Both the position numbers and the translations under genes were made by a program. A stretch of DNA of 64,000 nt from Morganella sibonii (GTDB lineage: Bacteria > Pseudomonadota > Gammaproteobacteria > Enterobacterales > Enterobacteriaceae), in assembly GCF_040560245.1 (NCBI RefSeq), contig NZ_JAKMWP010000012.1. One strand, given 5' to 3'. Under the pieces are notes generated by a model. The model had not been told where the DNA came from and ran no database searches. It saw only the letters and a program-made list of their open reading frames with translations. This document shows positions 24,793-34,664 of the stretch, in pieces. Position 1 is the stretch's first letter. Each line of letters starts with the position of its first letter.

Positions 24793-25923
24793 GTGAAAGT
24801 ATTGACTGTATTTGGTACCCGTCCGGAAGCCATCAAAATGGCTCCGCTGGTACATGCGCTGGCAGCGGATCAGGCTTTTGAGGCAAAAGTCTGTGTGACC
24901 GCGCAGCATCGTGAAATGCTGGATCAGGTATTACACCTTTTTGAGATCACACCGGATTATGATCTCAATATTATGCGCCCGGGACAGGATTTAACAGATA
25001 TTACCTGTCGTATTCTTGAAGGTTTAAAGCCGGTTCTGGCCGATTTTAAACCGGATGTCGTTCTGGTTCACGGCGATACCGCAACCACCATGGCAACCAG
25101 CCTGGCGGCGTTCTACCAGCGTATCCCGGTCGGCCATGCGGAAGCCGGTCTGCGTACCGGAAACCTGTACTCGCCGTGGCCGGAAGAGGCCAACCGCAAA
25201 ATTGCCGGACATCTGGCGATGTACCATTTCGCGCCGACACAAAACTCGCGCGAAAACCTGCTGCGTGAAGGGATCAGCGACAATCATATTTTCGTTACCG
25301 GCAATACGGTGATTGATGCGCTGCTCGCGGTCCGTGACCGTATCATGCAGGATAAAGCCCTGCTGGCACAGCTGGATGCACAATATCCGTTTATCGACAG
25401 CAGCAAAAAAATGATTCTGGTTACCGGCCACCGCCGTGAGAGTTTCGGCGGCGGGTTTGAGCGGATTTGCCATGCCCTGGCGGAGATTGCCACAACGCAT
25501 CCGGAAGTACAGATTGTCTACCCGGTTCACCTCAATCCGAATGTCAGTGAGCCGGTAAAACGGATTCTGCATGATATCAGCAATATTGTGCTGATCAGTC
25601 CGCAGGATTACCTTCCTTTTGTCTACCTTATGAACCATGCTTATATGATCCTGACCGACTCAGGCGGCATTCAGGAAGAAGCACCGTCATTAGGTAAACC
25701 GGTTCTGGTGATGCGCGATACCACCGAACGTCCGGAGGCGATTGACGCCGGGACTGTTCGTCTGGTCGGCACCGAAACCGGCACTATCGTTCGTGAAGTA
25801 ACGCGATTGCTGACCGATCCGGCGGCTTATCATGAGATGAGCCGTTCACATAACCCTTACGGGGACGGAAAAGCGTGCCAGCGTATTCTTGAAGCATTGA
25901 AAAACAATCAGGTGACATTATGA
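24793..25923 (+). CDS. wecB: UDP-GlcNAc 2-epimerase WecB
   Basis: A 376-residue non-hydrolysing UDP-N-acetylglucosamine 2-epimerase, the same length as E. coli WecB. It makes UDP-ManNAc for ECA. FGTRPEAIKMAPL at the N-terminus, VHGDTATT, GHAEAGLRTG, VTGHRRESFG and LTDSGGIQEEAPSLGKPVLVMR (two-part GT-B-like fold) are diagnostic. It starts with GTG and ends overlapping wecC by ATGA. Confidence 0.97.
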   Translation: MKVLTVFGTRPEAIKMAPLVHALAADQAFEAKVCVTAQHREMLDQVLHLFEITPDYDLNIMRPGQDLTDITCRILEGLKPVLADFKPDVVLVHGDTATTMATSLAAFYQRIPVGHAEAGLRTGNLYSPWPEEANRKIAGHLAMYHFAPTQNSRENLLREGISDNHIFVTGNTVIDALLAVRDRIMQDKALLAQLDAQYPFIDSSKKMILVTGHRRESFGGGFERICHALAEIATTHPEVQIVYPVHLNPNVSEPVKRILHDISNIVLISPQDYLPFVYLMNHAYMILTDSGGIQEEAPSLGKPVLVMRDTTERPEAIDAGTVRLVGTETGTIVREVTRLLTDPAAYHEMSRSHNPYGDGKACQRILEALKNNQVTL

Positions 25924-27182
25924 GTTTTGAAACTATTTCTGTTGTCGGTCTGGGTTATATCGGTTTACCAACAGCGGCAGCTTTCGCTTCCCGTCAGAAG
26001 AATGTGGTTGGTGTGGATGTTAACCAGCATGCGGTTGATACCATTAACCGTGGTGAAATTCATATTGTGGAGCCGGACCTGGGCGCGGTTGTGAAAACAG
26101 CGGTGGAAGGCGGTTTCCTGAAAGCGTTCACCAAACCACAGCCTGCGGATGCATTCCTGATTGCGGTACCGACACCGTTTAAAGGTGATCACGAGCCGGA
26201 TCTGGCTTTTGTGCAGTCTGCGGCGGAATCTATCGCCCCGGTACTGAAAAAAGGTGACCTGATTATTCTGGAATCCACCTCTCCGGTCGGTGCGACTGAG
26301 CAGATGGCTGAGTGGCTGGCGGCTGCGCGTCCTGATCTGACATTCCCGCAGCAGGCGGGTGAAGAGTCTGATATCGATATCGCCTATTGCCCGGAGCGTG
26401 TATTGCCGGGTCAGGTAATGGTTGAACTGATTAAAAACGACCGTGTGGTCGGCGGGATGACCCCAAAATCCTCAAAACGCGCCAGTGAACTCTATTACAT
26501 CTTCCTGGAAGGTGAGTGTGTCATCACTAACGCGCGCACGGCTGAGATGTGCAAACTGACCGAAAACAGCTTCCGCGATGTCAACATTGCGTTTGCGAAT
26601 GAATTATCACTGATTTGTGCTGATCAGGGCATCAATGTCTGGGAACTTATCAGTCTGGCAAACCGCCATCCGCGCGTGAATATTTTACAGCCGGGTCCGG
26701 GTGTTGGTGGCCACTGTATCGCGGTTGACCCGTGGTTTATCGTGGCACAAAACCCGAAACAGGCCCGTCTGATCCATACTGCGCGTCTGGTCAACGACGG
26801 CAAACCACTGTGGGTGATTGATCAGGTAAAACAAGCGGTTGCTGATTGTCTGACTGAAACCGGCAAACGTGCTAACGAAGTCACCATCGCCTGCTTTGGT
26901 CTGGCATTCAAACCAAATATCGACGATCTGCGCGAAAGCCCGGCGGTGCAGGTTACCAAAATGGTCGCTGAATGGCATGCAGGGAAAACCCTGGCCGTTG
27001 AGCCGAACGTGCATGAACTGCCGAACAAACTGAAAGGTCTGGCAGAGCTGGTCTCTATCGAAAAAGCCATTACGGATGCGGATATCATCCTGCTGCTGGT
27101 GGATCATACCCCGTTCAAAGGTATTCCGGGCAGCCAGATCCCGCAGAAATGGATCATCGATACCAAAGGAGTATGGCGTTGA
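25920..27182 (+). CDS. wecC: UDP-ManNAc dehydrogenase WecC
   Basis: A 420-residue UDP-N-acetyl-D-mannosamine dehydrogenase, the same length as E. coli WecC. It oxidises UDP-ManNAc to UDP-ManNAcA in two NAD+ steps. The Rossmann motif VGLGYIGLPTA is at 9-19; the catalytic Cys is in GPGVGGHCIAVDPWF; NAFANEL-like helix and CFGLAFKPNIDDLRESPA follow. Overlaps wecB and rffG. Confidence 0.97.
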   Translation: MSFETISVVGLGYIGLPTAAAFASRQKNVVGVDVNQHAVDTINRGEIHIVEPDLGAVVKTAVEGGFLKAFTKPQPADAFLIAVPTPFKGDHEPDLAFVQSAAESIAPVLKKGDLIILESTSPVGATEQMAEWLAAARPDLTFPQQAGEESDIDIAYCPERVLPGQVMVELIKNDRVVGGMTPKSSKRASELYYIFLEGECVITNARTAEMCKLTENSFRDVNIAFANELSLICADQGINVWELISLANRHPRVNILQPGPGVGGHCIAVDPWFIVAQNPKQARLIHTARLVNDGKPLWVIDQVKQAVADCLTETGKRANEVTIACFGLAFKPNIDDLRESPAVQVTKMVAEWHAGKTLAVEPNVHELPNKLKGLAELVSIEKAITDADIILLLVDHTPFKGIPGSQIPQKWIIDTKGVWR

Positions 27183-28252
27183 AACGTATTTTAGTGACAG
27201 GCGGAGCCGGTTTTATCGGCTCTGCGGTTGTGCGTCATATTATCCGTGACACCGCAGACAGCGTGGTGGTGGTTGATAAACTGACCTATGCCGGTAACCT
27301 CGAATCACTGTCACCGGTAGCTGATTCTTCACGCTATACCTTTGAACAGGTGGATATTTGTGACCGTGCGGCGCTTGACCGCGTGTTTGCACAGTATCAG
27401 CCGGATGCGGTGATGCATCTGGCGGCGGAAAGTCATGTGGATCGCTCTATCGATGGCCCTGCCGCGTTTATCGAAACCAACATTGTGGGTACTTACACAC
27501 TGCTGGAAGCGGCACGCCATTATTGGACAGCTCTGGATACGGAGAAAAAATCCGCATTCCGTTTCCACCATATTTCCACCGATGAAGTGTACGGTGACCT
27601 GGAAGGGCCTGACGGCTTTTTCACCGAAACCACACCGTATGCGCCGAGCAGCCCGTACTCTGCGTCGAAAGCCTCCAGTGACCATCTGGTACGCGCCTGG
27701 CAGCGGACTTACGGCTTCCCGTCCGTCATCACTAACTGCTCGAATAACTACGGGCCGTACCATTTCCCGGAAAAACTGATCCCGCTGGTTATCCTCAATG
27801 CGATTTCCGGCAAACCGCTGCCGGTCTACGGCAAAGGTGAGCAGATCCGCGACTGGCTGTTTGTGGATGACCATGCCCGCGCCCTGTATACCGTGGTGAC
27901 ACAGGCAGCTATCGGTGAAACCTACAATATCGGCGGCCATAACGAACGCAAAAACATTCAGGTGGTGGAAACTATCTGTGATTTGCTGGAAGAGCTGCAT
28001 CCGCAGAAACCGGCCGGTGTCGCGCAATACCGTGACCTTATCACCTATGTGACAGACCGTCCGGGGCATGATCTGCGTTATGCGATTGATGCTGACAAAA
28101 TTGAGCGCGATCTGGGCTGGCGTCCGCAGGAAACCTTTGAATCCGGCATCCGCAAAACGGTGGAATGGTATCTGAATAATGAAACCTGGTGGCGCCGGGT
28201 GCAGGACGGCTCGTATGCCGGACAGCGTCTGGGACTGGGACAGGATAAGTAA
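27179..28252 (+). CDS. rffG: dTDP-glucose 4,6-dehydratase RffG
   Basis: A 357-residue short-chain dehydrogenase-type dTDP-glucose 4,6-dehydratase (E. coli RffG 355) of the dTDP-Fuc4NAc branch. The NAD motif is TGGAGFIGSAVV; catalytic residues are in HISTDEVYGDL and the YSASKAS motif. The start is placed at TTG 27179, which has AAGGAG at optimal spacing, overlaps the wecC stop by four bases and yields MKRILVTGG as in the family. ATG 27173 (two residues longer) is the alternative, but lies almost on top of the ribosome site. Confidence 0.94.
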   Translation: MKRILVTGGAGFIGSAVVRHIIRDTADSVVVVDKLTYAGNLESLSPVADSSRYTFEQVDICDRAALDRVFAQYQPDAVMHLAAESHVDRSIDGPAAFIETNIVGTYTLLEAARHYWTALDTEKKSAFRFHHISTDEVYGDLEGPDGFFTETTPYAPSSPYSASKASSDHLVRAWQRTYGFPSVITNCSNNYGPYHFPEKLIPLVILNAISGKPLPVYGKGEQIRDWLFVDDHARALYTVVTQAAIGETYNIGGHNERKNIQVVETICDLLEELHPQKPAGVAQYRDLITYVTDRPGHDLRYAIDADKIERDLGWRPQETFESGIRKTVEWYLNNETWWRRVQDGSYAGQRLGLGQDK

Positions 28253-28261
28253 GAGGCTGGT

Positions 28262-29143
28262 ATGAAAGGAATTATTCTGGCGGGCGGCTCCGGAACACGG
28301 TTGCACCCGATTACCCGCGGGGTGTCAAAACAGCTGCTGCCGATTTATGACAAACCGATGATCTACTATCCGCTGTCCGTGCTGATGCTGGCCGGTATCC
28401 GCGAGGTTCTGATCATCTCCACGCCGGAAGATTTACCGTCATTCCGCCGCCTGCTGGGTAACGGTGATCAGTTCGGTATTTCGCTGAGTTATGCCGAACA
28501 GCCGTCGCCGGATGGCCTGGCACAGGCCTTTATCATCGGTGAGGAATTTATCGGTGGCGACAGTTGCAGTCTGGTGCTGGGGGATAATATTTTCTTCGGT
28601 CACGCGTTCAGTCCGAAACTGAAAAGCGTGGCGGCCCGGACGCACGGTGCAACGGTATTCGGCTATCAGGTGATGGACCCGGAACGTTTCGGTGTGGTGG
28701 AGTTTGACGACGAGTTCCGCGCCCTGTCGATCGAGGAAAAACCGGTACAGCCGAAATCCAACTGGGCGGTTACCGGGCTCTATTTCTATGATAATCAGGT
28801 CGTTGATATCGCGAAGCAGGTGAAACCGTCTGAGCGCGGCGAACTGGAAATCACCAGTATCAACCAGATGTATCTGGAGCGCGGCGAACTGAATGTTGAG
28901 CTGCTCGGCCGTGGTTTTGCCTGGCTGGACACCGGTACACACGACAGCCTGATTGAAGCCAGCACCTTTGTGCAGACCGTTGAAAAACGTCAGGGCTTTA
29001 AAATTGCCTGTCTGGAAGAGATTGCCTGGCGCAACGGCTGGCTGAATGACGAACAGGTGGCGGAATCCGCCCGTCAGCTGGCGAAGACCGGTTATGGTCA
29101 GTATCTGAAGAATTTACTCCATGTCCGTCCGCGCCAGTATTGA
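28262..29143 (+). CDS. rffH: Glucose-1-phosphate thymidylyltransferase RffH
   Basis: A 293-residue nucleotidyltransferase, the same length as E. coli RffH. It makes dTDP-glucose from dTTP and glucose-1-P. The GGSGTRLHPITRGVSKQLLP nucleotide loop (7-26), KPMIYYPLSVLMLAG and LGDNIFFG are the family signatures. Starts 9 bases after rffG; overlaps wecD by 23 bases. Confidence 0.97.
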   Translation: MKGIILAGGSGTRLHPITRGVSKQLLPIYDKPMIYYPLSVLMLAGIREVLIISTPEDLPSFRRLLGNGDQFGISLSYAEQPSPDGLAQAFIIGEEFIGGDSCSLVLGDNIFFGHAFSPKLKSVAARTHGATVFGYQVMDPERFGVVEFDDEFRALSIEEKPVQPKSNWAVTGLYFYDNQVVDIAKQVKPSERGELEITSINQMYLERGELNVELLGRGFAWLDTGTHDSLIEASTFVQTVEKRQGFKIACLEEIAWRNGWLNDEQVAESARQLAKTGYGQYLKNLLHVRPRQY

Positions 29144-29846
29144 GCATCTCGTCTGGGAAAGTGACTTTTTTGCCCTGAAAACGGCAAAACTGGCATTTTC
29201 CCCGGACGCAGCACCCCTGTCTGCGGCTGATTTTGCGCCGTATGACCTGGTGCAGGCCAAAATCAGTGCCGGGGATAACGCGGCACTGGACGGTTTATCG
29301 GCGCTCGGCTTTTCCCTTGCGGAAAGTGAAGTGGATTTTGCATTGTCACTCAAGAGTGGCACAGAAAATGCAGTATCTGACTGCACACTCTGTTATGCGG
29401 ATGAAACGGATATCCCGGTCATAAAACAGGCAGCGGCACAGGTTTTCAGTCAGAGCCGTTTCCGTGCGCCGTGGTATCAGCCGGATGACAGTGCCCGGTT
29501 TTATGCGGTATGGGCGGAAAAAGCGGTACACGGGACATTTGATAAAGACTGTCTGCTGATCCGCAATAAAAATAATGAGATTGCCGGGTTTGTCACTCTC
29601 CGTCAGACAGGTGAACACAGCGCCCGCATCGGGCTGCTGGCGGTACTGCCGGGCAATCAGGGTCAGGGTATCGGCCTGAAATTAATGTCGGCGGCGCAAC
29701 AGTGGTGTGCAGAACATCGCTGCCGGGTATTACGGGTGGCTACACAGCTCAGTAATCTCGCGGCAATGCGCCTTTATACAAAAAGCGGTGGTGCGGTTGA
29801 CAGCACTGCCTACTGGTTATACCGAGGATGCAATGATTCCATTTAA
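29121..29846 (+). CDS. wecD: dTDP-fucosamine acetyltransferase WecD
   Basis: A 241-residue GNAT-fold acetyltransferase (E. coli 224) that N-acetylates dTDP-4-amino-4,6-dideoxygalactose to dTDP-Fuc4NAc. The MSVRASIE N-terminus, SRFRAPWYQPDDSARFYAVW, and the acetyl-CoA loop LAVLPGNQGQGIGLKLM are present, ending DSTAYWLYRG. It overlaps rffH by 23 and wecE by 14 bases, so its reading relies on translational coupling; there is no strong ribosome site of its own. Confidence 0.93.
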   Translation: MSVRASIEHLVWESDFFALKTAKLAFSPDAAPLSAADFAPYDLVQAKISAGDNAALDGLSALGFSLAESEVDFALSLKSGTENAVSDCTLCYADETDIPVIKQAAAQVFSQSRFRAPWYQPDDSARFYAVWAEKAVHGTFDKDCLLIRNKNNEIAGFVTLRQTGEHSARIGLLAVLPGNQGQGIGLKLMSAAQQWCAEHRCRVLRVATQLSNLAAMRLYTKSGGAVDSTAYWLYRGCNDSI

Positions 29847-30963
29847 TAAACCACCTGTAGTCGGCACTGAAGTTGAATATATGCAGCAGGCCATGCAAAG
29901 CGGCAAGCTGTGCGGTGACGGTTCGTTCACCAAAAAATGCGAAGAGTGGATGGAAAAACGGTTCGGCAGCGCCAAAGTTCTGCTGACCCCGTCCTGTACT
30001 GCCTCGCTGGAAATGGCTGCGATTCTGCTGGATATTCAGCCGGGTGATGAAGTCATCATGCCGAGCTATACCTTTGTTTCCACCTCGAACGCTTTTGTGC
30101 TGCGCGGTGCGAAAGTGGTGTTTGTTGATATCCGTCCGGACACCATGAACATCGATGAAACCAAAATCGAAGCGGCTATCACAGATAAAACCAAAGCGAT
30201 TGTACCGGTGCATTATGCAGGTGTGGCCTGTGAAATGGACACCATCATGGCGCTGGCGAAGAAATATAACCTCTATGTGGTGGAAGATGCCGCGCAGGGT
30301 GTGATGTCAACGTACAAAGGCCGTGCGCTGGGCTCTATCGGCCATATCGGCTGCTACAGCTTCCACGAAACCAAAAACTACTCCTCCGGCGGTGAGGGCG
30401 GTGCCACGCTGATTAACGATCCGGCGATGATTGGCCGTGCGGAAATTGTCCGTGAGAAAGGCACCAACCGCAGCGAATTCTTCCGCGGACAGGTCGATAA
30501 ATACACCTGGCGTGATATCGGTTCCAGCTACCTGATGTCTGATTTACAGGCCGCGTATCTGTGGGCCCAGCTGGAAGAAGCAGAGAAAATCAACGAGCGC
30601 CGTCTGGCATTCTGGCAGATTTACTATGATGCACTGACCCCGCTGGCGCAGGATGGCCTGCTGACCCTGCCGGTGGTGCCGGAAAATCTGGAACAGAACG
30701 CGCACATGTTCTACATCAAACTGAAAGATGTGGCAGAGCGCACCGCATTCAGCGAGTACATGAAAGCCAATGACGTGCTGACCGTATTCCACTATGTGCC
30801 GCTGCACAGTTGCCCGGCCGGTATGGAATTCGGCCGTTTTGACGGTGAGGATATCTTTACCACCCGTGAAAGCGAGCGCCTGGTACGTCTGCCGATGTTC
30901 TACAACATGACAGAAGACGAGCAGCAGCGCGTGATCCACCTGATTAAGGGCTTCTTCGCGTAG
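29833..30963 (+). CDS. wecE: dTDP-4-amino-4,6-dideoxygalactose transaminase WecE
   Basis: A 376-residue DegT/DnrJ/EryC1-family PLP aminotransferase, the same length as E. coli WecE. The PLP lysine is Lys181 in SFHETKNYSSGGEGG; the aspartate partner is in YVVEDAAQG. Uses glutamate to aminate dTDP-4-keto-6-deoxyglucose. The start ATG 29833 (MIPFNKPPVVG) was chosen by family match; an open frame extends further upstream in wecD. Confidence 0.97.
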   Translation: MIPFNKPPVVGTEVEYMQQAMQSGKLCGDGSFTKKCEEWMEKRFGSAKVLLTPSCTASLEMAAILLDIQPGDEVIMPSYTFVSTSNAFVLRGAKVVFVDIRPDTMNIDETKIEAAITDKTKAIVPVHYAGVACEMDTIMALAKKYNLYVVEDAAQGVMSTYKGRALGSIGHIGCYSFHETKNYSSGGEGGATLINDPAMIGRAEIVREKGTNRSEFFRGQVDKYTWRDIGSSYLMSDLQAAYLWAQLEEAEKINERRLAFWQIYYDALTPLAQDGLLTLPVVPENLEQNAHMFYIKLKDVAERTAFSEYMKANDVLTVFHYVPLHSCPAGMEFGRFDGEDIFTTRESERLVRLPMFYNMTEDEQQRVIHLIKGFFA

Positions 30964-30964
30964 T

Positions 30965-32218
30965 ATGTCCTTAGCCAAAGCTTCTGTCTGGACCGCCGGC
31001 TCCACCCTGATCAAAATCGGGGCGGGGCTGCTGGTCATTAAATTAATGGCACTGACATTCGGCCCGGCCGGTATCGGCCAGGCGCTGAACTTCCGCCAGC
31101 TGATTACGGTGCTGGGGGTATTGTCCGGTGCCGGTATTTTTAACGGCGTAACCAAATATATCGCCGAGCACCGTGATGATGCGGAAAAACGCCGGGCGGT
31201 ATTAGGCACGTCCTCAACCCTGATTCTGGTGTTCTCGACACTGCTGGCGATTGTGTTTCTGCTGTTCAGCAGACCGATCAGTATGGCGCTGTTTGATGGT
31301 AATGATGCCTATCAGGATGTGGTTGCTGCGGTGGCCTTTATCCAGATGGGGATTGCTTACGCCAACTATTTTCTGGCGATTATCAAAGGCTATCGTGATG
31401 CATCCGGGAATGCACTGGCACTGATCGCAGGCAGTCTGATCGGCGTCACGGCGTATTACCTCTGCCAGCACTGGTGGGGCTATGACGGCGCACTGGCCGG
31501 GCTTGCACTGGTCCCGGCGCTGATTATTATTCCGGCTTTCGCCATGCTGCTGCGCCGCCGCCACTTCCCGCTTTCTGAGCTGAAACCAGCCTGGGACCGG
31601 GCAATCGCATCCCATCTGGGGAAATTCACCCTGATGGCGCTGATGACCGCAGTTACTCTGCCGGTGGCGTACATTATGATGCGGAACCTGCTGGCCTCCC
31701 GCTACAGCTGGGAGGAAGTGGGGATATGGGGCGGTGTGACCAGTATTTCGGATGCGTATCTTCAGTTTATTACCGCGTCGTTCTCTGTGTATCTGCTGCC
31801 GACATTATCGCGGTTACAGGAAAAAAGTGATATCCGCCGTGAGATTATTAAATCGCTGAAATTTGTGTTACCGGCGGTGGCTGCGGCCAGTTTTATGGTC
31901 TGGCTGCTGCGCGATTTTGCTATCTGGCTGTTGTTCACTGATCAATTTACCGGGATGCGCGACCTGTTTGCCTGGCAGCTGGTTGGTGATGTCCTGAAAG
32001 TGGGTGCTTACGTTTTCGGGTATCTGGTGATTGCCAAAGCCGCGCTGCGGTTTTATATCCTCACGGAAGTGACACAGTTTGCGTTACTGACGCTGTCCGC
32101 ATACTGGCTGATTCCGGCACACGGTGCCGTCGGTGCGGCGCAGGCGTATATGCTGACATATATTATCTACTTCCTTTTGTGTTGTAGCGTATTTCTGATC
32201 TATTGCAGGCGAGCATGA
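30965..32218 (+). CDS. wzxE: ECA lipid III flippase WzxE
   Basis: A 417-residue MOP/PST-type flippase (E. coli WzxE 416) with about twelve hydrophobic segments. It moves undecaprenyl-PP-GlcNAc-ManNAcA-Fuc4NAc to the periplasmic face. The N-terminus MSLAKASVWTAGSTLIKIGAGLLVIKLMA is typical of the family. It starts one base after the wecE stop and overlaps wecF by ATGA. Confidence 0.95.
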   Translation: MSLAKASVWTAGSTLIKIGAGLLVIKLMALTFGPAGIGQALNFRQLITVLGVLSGAGIFNGVTKYIAEHRDDAEKRRAVLGTSSTLILVFSTLLAIVFLLFSRPISMALFDGNDAYQDVVAAVAFIQMGIAYANYFLAIIKGYRDASGNALALIAGSLIGVTAYYLCQHWWGYDGALAGLALVPALIIIPAFAMLLRRRHFPLSELKPAWDRAIASHLGKFTLMALMTAVTLPVAYIMMRNLLASRYSWEEVGIWGGVTSISDAYLQFITASFSVYLLPTLSRLQEKSDIRREIIKSLKFVLPAVAAASFMVWLLRDFAIWLLFTDQFTGMRDLFAWQLVGDVLKVGAYVFGYLVIAKAALRFYILTEVTQFALLTLSAYWLIPAHGAVGAAQAYMLTYIIYFLLCCSVFLIYCRRA

Positions 32219-33303
32219 CAACTTTAATTCACGTTTTAGGATCTGATATCCCGCATCATAACCAGACCGTGCTGCGCTTCTTCAATGATGTGCTGGCACC
32301 GCAACTGCCGCGTGAGGAAATGCCGGAGTTTATGGTTGTTTCCACCGCCGGGCAGCTTCTGGCGCAATATCCCAACCTGGAACTGGATGTCTGGCCGGAT
32401 AAAAAAAGCCTGGCGAATGCCGTCACTGCCAAAGCAAAAAGTGACCGGCAGTGCCGCTTTTTCTTCCATGGTCAGTTTAATGCCCTGATATGGCTCGCGT
32501 TATTATCAGGCAAAATTAAACGTCATCAGTTTTACTGGCATATCTGGGGCGCGGATCTGTATGAGGATTCCCGTCAGCTGAAATTCAGACTGTTTTATCA
32601 TCTGCGCCGTCTGGCACAGAAGCGGGTCGGCCATGTGTTCGGTACGCGCGGGGATTTAAATTATTTTGCCCAGTTCTGCCCGAAGATACCGGCTGAGCTG
32701 CTCTATTTCCCGACGCGGATGGACCCGTCACTGACGGTTTTAACGCCGCCTGAGCCTCGTGGTGACGATAATATGATGATCCTGCTGGGTAACTCGGGTG
32801 ATCGCTCAAACCGCCACAAAGAGGCGCTGACTCGCATCCGTGAGCAGTTCGGGGAGAAGGTGAAAATCATCATCCCGATGGGCTATCCGGAAAACAACGG
32901 GGACTATATTGCCGAAGTGGATGCTTTCGCGCAGCAGTTGTTCCCTCATCAGCAGGCGGAGATCCTGAAAGACAAAATGGATTTTGATATCTATCTGAAC
33001 CTGCTGAAACAATGCGATCTCGGCTATTTTATCTTTAACCGCCAGCAGGGGATCGGCACACTCTGCCTGCTGATCCAGTTCGGTATTCCGTTTGTGATAA
33101 GCCGTCAGAACCCGTTCTGGCAGGATATGACCGAACAGCAGGTGCCGGTGCTGTTTTACGGTGATGACGTGACACCGGACGTCGTGGCGCAGGCACGGGA
33201 GCAGCTGTTTGCGCTCGACCGTGAAAAAATCGCCTTCTTCAGCCCGAATTTTGTGCAGGGCTGGGAGCAGGCACTGGCGACCGCGCAGGAGAAACAGGCA
33301 TGA
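32215..33303 (+). CDS. wecF: Fuc4NAc transferase WecF
   Basis: A 362-residue GT56-family glycosyltransferase (E. coli WecF 359) that adds Fuc4NAc to lipid II to complete the ECA trisaccharide. TTLIHVLGSDIPHHNQTVLRFFND, FWHIWGADLY-like YWHIWGADLYED and ILLGNSGDRSNRHKEAL are conserved. ATG 32215 overlaps the wzxE stop by four bases; an in-frame start 12 bases upstream is possible but less like the family. Confidence 0.95.
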   Translation: MTTLIHVLGSDIPHHNQTVLRFFNDVLAPQLPREEMPEFMVVSTAGQLLAQYPNLELDVWPDKKSLANAVTAKAKSDRQCRFFFHGQFNALIWLALLSGKIKRHQFYWHIWGADLYEDSRQLKFRLFYHLRRLAQKRVGHVFGTRGDLNYFAQFCPKIPAELLYFPTRMDPSLTVLTPPEPRGDDNMMILLGNSGDRSNRHKEALTRIREQFGEKVKIIIPMGYPENNGDYIAEVDAFAQQLFPHQQAEILKDKMDFDIYLNLLKQCDLGYFIFNRQQGIGTLCLLIQFGIPFVISRQNPFWQDMTEQQVPVLFYGDDVTPDVVAQAREQLFALDREKIAFFSPNFVQGWEQALATAQEKQA

Positions 33304-34655
33304 GTCAGTTTGATTTTATCGGGCTGTTTGCCGTCTGGTTTATCTCGCTGGCCTTTATTCTGCTGCTGACCTACCGCGAATTCCGCCGGGTCCGCTTCAG
33401 TTTTAATATCTTTTTCTCGATGTTGTATCTGCTGACATTCTTTTTCGGCTTTCCGTTTACCTTTGCGCTGGTTTTCCAGTTTGATGTGCAGGTGGTGCCG
33501 CCGTCCGCGCTATTACAGGCGCTGCTGGCGTCAGTCAGTTTCTATGCGATTTATTATGTGGCATATAAAACCCGGCTGCGCAAACCCGATACGGTTTACA
33601 GTGGCGCACCGCTGTTTTCCATGAATAAAACCGAAACCCGGCTCACCTGGCTGCTGCTGGCGGCGATTGCTATCGGGACAGCGGGGATTTTCTTTATGGA
33701 AAACGGGCTGTTGCTGTTTAAACTGAAAACCTACAGTCAGATTTTCTCGAGTCAGGTCACCGGTGTGGCCTTAAAACGCTTTTTCTACTTCTTTATCCCC
33801 GCGATGCTGGTGGTGTTCTTCCTGAAACCCACATTTCAGCGCTGGATTTTCTTCCTGATCGCCACGGTGGCGTTCGGGATTATGACCTATGTGATTGTCG
33901 GCGGCACCCGCGCGAATATCATTATTGCGTTTGCGCTGTTCCTGTTTATCGGGATTGTGCGCGGCTGGATTTCGCTGTGGATGCTGGTCAGCGCCGGGGT
34001 CTTCGGCGTGGTGGGGATGTTCTGGCTGGCGCTCAAACGCTACAGTCTGGATGTCAGCGGGGCAGAGGCATTTTATACATTCCTCTATCTGACCCGCGAT
34101 ACCTTCTCGCCGTGGGAAAACCTCGGCCTGCTGCTGAATAACTACGACAAAATTGAGTTTCAGGGACTGGCGCCGATCATCCGTGATTTTTATGTGTTTA
34201 TTCCGTCCTGGCTGTGGCCGGACCGGCCGGATACCGTGCTCAATGCGGCGAACTATTTTACCTGGGAAGTGCTGAACAACCATTCCGGGCTGGCGATTTC
34301 ACCGACACTGATCGGTTCGCTGGTGGTGATGGGCGGCTTTTGGTTTATTCCGCTCGGTGCGGTGGTGGTCGGGCTGATTATCAAATGGTTCGACTGGCTG
34401 TATGAATTGGGCAAACGGGAGACAAACCGTTATAAAGCGGCCATTCTGCATACATTTTGTTTCGGCGCGATATTTAACATGATTGTACTGGCCCGCGAGG
34501 GAATGGATTCGTTCGTTTCCCGCGTGGTGTTTTTCTGTCTTATTTTCGGCTTTTGTCTGGTGGCGGCGAAATTACTGTACTGGCTGTTCGAAACAGCCGG
34601 GCTTATCCGCCATTATGTGATTTCAAAGGGCAAACGCACCCGTCTTTCATCGTAA
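33300..34655 (+). CDS. wzyE: ECA polymerase WzyE
   Basis: A 451-residue integral membrane protein (E. coli WzyE 450) with about eleven hydrophobic segments and a large periplasmic loop containing YSLDVSGAEAFYTFLYLTRDT. It polymerises flipped trisaccharide units. Overlaps wecF by ATGA and is followed nine bases later by wecG. Confidence 0.95.
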   Translation: MSQFDFIGLFAVWFISLAFILLLTYREFRRVRFSFNIFFSMLYLLTFFFGFPFTFALVFQFDVQVVPPSALLQALLASVSFYAIYYVAYKTRLRKPDTVYSGAPLFSMNKTETRLTWLLLAAIAIGTAGIFFMENGLLLFKLKTYSQIFSSQVTGVALKRFFYFFIPAMLVVFFLKPTFQRWIFFLIATVAFGIMTYVIVGGTRANIIIAFALFLFIGIVRGWISLWMLVSAGVFGVVGMFWLALKRYSLDVSGAEAFYTFLYLTRDTFSPWENLGLLLNNYDKIEFQGLAPIIRDFYVFIPSWLWPDRPDTVLNAANYFTWEVLNNHSGLAISPTLIGSLVVMGGFWFIPLGAVVVGLIIKWFDWLYELGKRETNRYKAAILHTFCFGAIFNMIVLAREGMDSFVSRVVFFCLIFGFCLVAAKLLYWLFETAGLIRHYVISKGKRTRLSS

Positions 34656-34664
34656 GGAATTAGC